Source: Methanobacteriota archaeon
GTDB taxonomy: Archaea > Thermoplasmatota > Poseidoniia > Poseidoniales > Poseidoniaceae
NCBI GenBank assembly: GCA_011525095.1
Contig: WTIV01000076.1
Coordinates: 1-23,477 of the forward strand
DNA length: 23,477 nt
Reading direction: 5' to 3'
Below, one piece after another: positions 22,181-23,477 of this stretch (within the stretch, counting starts at the first letter, position 1; each line of letters opens with the position of its first letter). The notes beneath the pieces are model-generated. The model saw only the letters and a list, made by a program, of their open reading frames with translations, had not been told where the DNA came from and searched no databases. The position numbers were made by a program, and so were the translations under genes.

Positions 22181-23422
22181 TCAGTTCAATGAGTCGAGAA
22201 TCCTTTGGACGAGATTTTCTTTGACATCAGCGATCCATGGCTCAACAACCGCAGTCTCCTTTTCACCCTTCAAACGCTCTACTCCACCACCGCTAATGTT
22301 GAGTAGTATGCAGTCGTCTTCGTCTACTTTTCCTTCTTCCTTTGCCTGAATCAACGATGCAAGCGCAACTTTTGCCGGCGTTAATACATCTATTTCTTCA
22401 ATTTCCTCTAGTATTTCACCAGCCTTAATTGCATCATCTTCCTCAACCGCATACGTTTCACCATCGGTCGCTTCAAGAATATCATAGACTCCTCCAATAA
22501 CGGAATAAGCAGGAGTTTCACTCAACAAATAATCAGAATAAACCTCTACATTGCCTTCTGGGAAATCTTCTGAATTGAAATTCCGAGATTTCCTCTGCCA
22601 TGCGTTGTGTATAGGGCAATGTTCGGGGTTTTGTGATAAGTGAATTCTTGCAACTTCTCCCTCATAGTGTCCCGAATCGATTAGTCGCTGCATCATTTCG
22701 TAAACTCCGATTGGTCCTGGGCCTCCACCTACGGCTTGGAAATAGTGGTCTGGCAGTCGTCCAATTTCCTCATACGAATCCAAAATTAGAGACCCGATTC
22801 CATCTCTCCTTGCGATATTGTGAGCTCCTCCTTCGAGTTGCCATCCCTCTAGGGATTTACTGAGTTCTTTGGCGACATCTTTTGCATCTTGGTATGTTCC
22901 ATCTTTGACGACAACTACCTTGACGCTATTCATTTCCATTCCTTTTTGCACCCAAATTCTGTGAGCGTGAATATCCGCTACAACTACGATAAGTGGGAAG
23001 TTGTCTTCTGCGCAAAAATGCGTAAATGCCCTTGCTGTATTGCCTGCTGATGCACAAATCATCCCTTTGCAAGAATGGTCTCTCATTCTCTGTATCGTGG
23101 GAACTGCTTCCATGTCTTTGAATGAGCCTGTAGGACACAGTCCTCCTTTCTCTGGCCAGTATCCGTGAAATGCAATCCAGAGGTTTGAGAATCCTATATG
23201 TTCTCCCAATTCTTTGGCATGGTAGGTTACAGTACCTGCCACTTGCGAGCTTGTTTCTTCAGTGGGCAGCCAGTCGAAGTATCTCCAAACTCCCTTTTCA
23301 TTCAGTGGCTCAAATTCTTTTTTGTACTCCGCTTGTATTAGTGCATTATCAGTGTAGTGCAGTGTGTAGTCGTCTTCGAATTCATCATTTGTTTTTAGAC
23401 ATTTTAGCGTGTAATTTAGCAT
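22181..23422 (-). CDS. cysteate-synthase-like PLP enzyme (threonine-synthase superfamily)
   Basis: A 413-residue fold-type II PLP enzyme. Family members convert O-phosphoserine plus sulfite to L-cysteate (the coenzyme M route of Methanosarcina) or O-phosphohomoserine to threonine. The PLP lysine is K102 in CPTGSFKDMEAVPTI, and the phosphate/substrate loop is ASAGNTARAF at 124-133. DHYFQAVGGGPGPIGVYE, HLSQNPEHCPIHNAWQ, PAYSVIGGVYD and CILLNISGGGVERLK follow. These match, in order, the cysteate synthase of Methanosarcina as I remember it (CSFKELEAHPTM, DHYFQAVGSGTGG, LAQNLPFVPMYNAWQ, YSVTGGLYD, LLNIAGGGFKRLK) better than ordinary threonine synthase. The N-terminal zinc-ribbon-like region (YTLKCLKTNDEFEDDYTL) has lost most of its Cys. 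A GGTG lies 8 bases before the ATG. Function as true cysteate synthase is inferred; a related beta-replacement is possible. Confidence 0.75.
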   Translation of the reverse strand: MLNYTLKCLKTNDEFEDDYTLHYTDNALIQAEYKKEFEPLNEKGVWRYFDWLPTEETSSQVAGTVTYHAKELGEHIGFSNLWIAFHGYWPEKGGLCPTGSFKDMEAVPTIQRMRDHSCKGMICASAGNTARAFTHFCAEDNFPLIVVVADIHAHRIWVQKGMEMNSVKVVVVKDGTYQDAKDVAKELSKSLEGWQLEGGAHNIARRDGIGSLILDSYEEIGRLPDHYFQAVGGGPGPIGVYEMMQRLIDSGHYEGEVARIHLSQNPEHCPIHNAWQRKSRNFNSEDFPEGNVEVYSDYLLSETPAYSVIGGVYDILEATDGETYAVEEDDAIKAGEILEEIEEIDVLTPAKVALASLIQAKEEGKVDEDDCILLNISGGGVERLKGEKETAVVEPWIADVKENLVQRILDSLN

Positions 23423-23477
23423 TTGGTAAGCACCGGAGTCAAGTTGACTCGCTTGTCCGTCCTACCATCCCTTGATA

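Overview
The window reads as a compact archaeal chromosome segment, most likely a marine planktonic Euryarchaeote of the Marine Group II / Poseidoniales kind. That placement is inference. It rests on an archaeal rps11-rpoD pair, an archaeal pantoate kinase, Shine-Dalgarno sites of the GAGGTG/GGTGAG type mixed with leaderless-looking TATA promoters, and very large secreted proteins packed with Asp-rich calcium-binding repeats and ending in one membrane helix. There are no rRNA or tRNA genes, insertion sequences, phage genes or CRISPR arrays that I can see. Nearly every base is coding, and no gap exceeds about 110 bases once the small gene at 20498-20716 is counted.

Layout. 1-2308 (+): the 3' part of rps11, rpoD and pantoate kinase (translation, transcription, CoA synthesis). 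2295-3856 (-): a SRPBCC-like protein followed by a full-length homologue of the animal nuclease CDIN1/C15orf41. 3934-6627 (+): a secreted beta-propeller/TSP3 protein whose 3' end overlaps the converging leuS by 117 bp. 6511-11911 (-): a membrane-anchored regulator with a large ectodomain and two cytoplasmic winged helices, then a bacterial-type leucyl-tRNA synthetase. 11912-11970: a 59-bp divergent spacer with two inverted repeats. 11971-12714 (+): a metallo-beta-lactamase-fold enzyme resembling persulfide dioxygenase. 12715-16173 (-): a giant WD40-like/TSP3 surface protein. 16279-17829 (+): a winged-helix STAND ATPase. 17831-18160 (-): thioredoxin. 18260-19959 (+): ribulose-phosphate epimerase and a GT4 glycosyltransferase. 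20039-20716 (+): two small membrane proteins, the second lacking a normal start codon. 20754-23422 (-): a cysteate-synthase-like PLP enzyme and a Wzx-type flippase.

Themes. Cell surface: two giant Ca-binding propeller proteins, a flippase, a glycosyltransferase and a surface-sensing regulator lie within about 18 kb. Sulfur: a persulfide-dioxygenase-like enzyme (sulfite-forming in that family), a cysteate-synthase-like enzyme (sulfite-using in that family) and thioredoxin are all present, though not in one operon. The items most worth following are the archaeal CDIN1 homologue, the cysteate-synthase-like gene in a probable non-methanogen, the gene without a start codon at 20498, and the membrane regulator with its palindromic spacer. 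Comparisons to named proteins are from memory of family sequences; no search was run.
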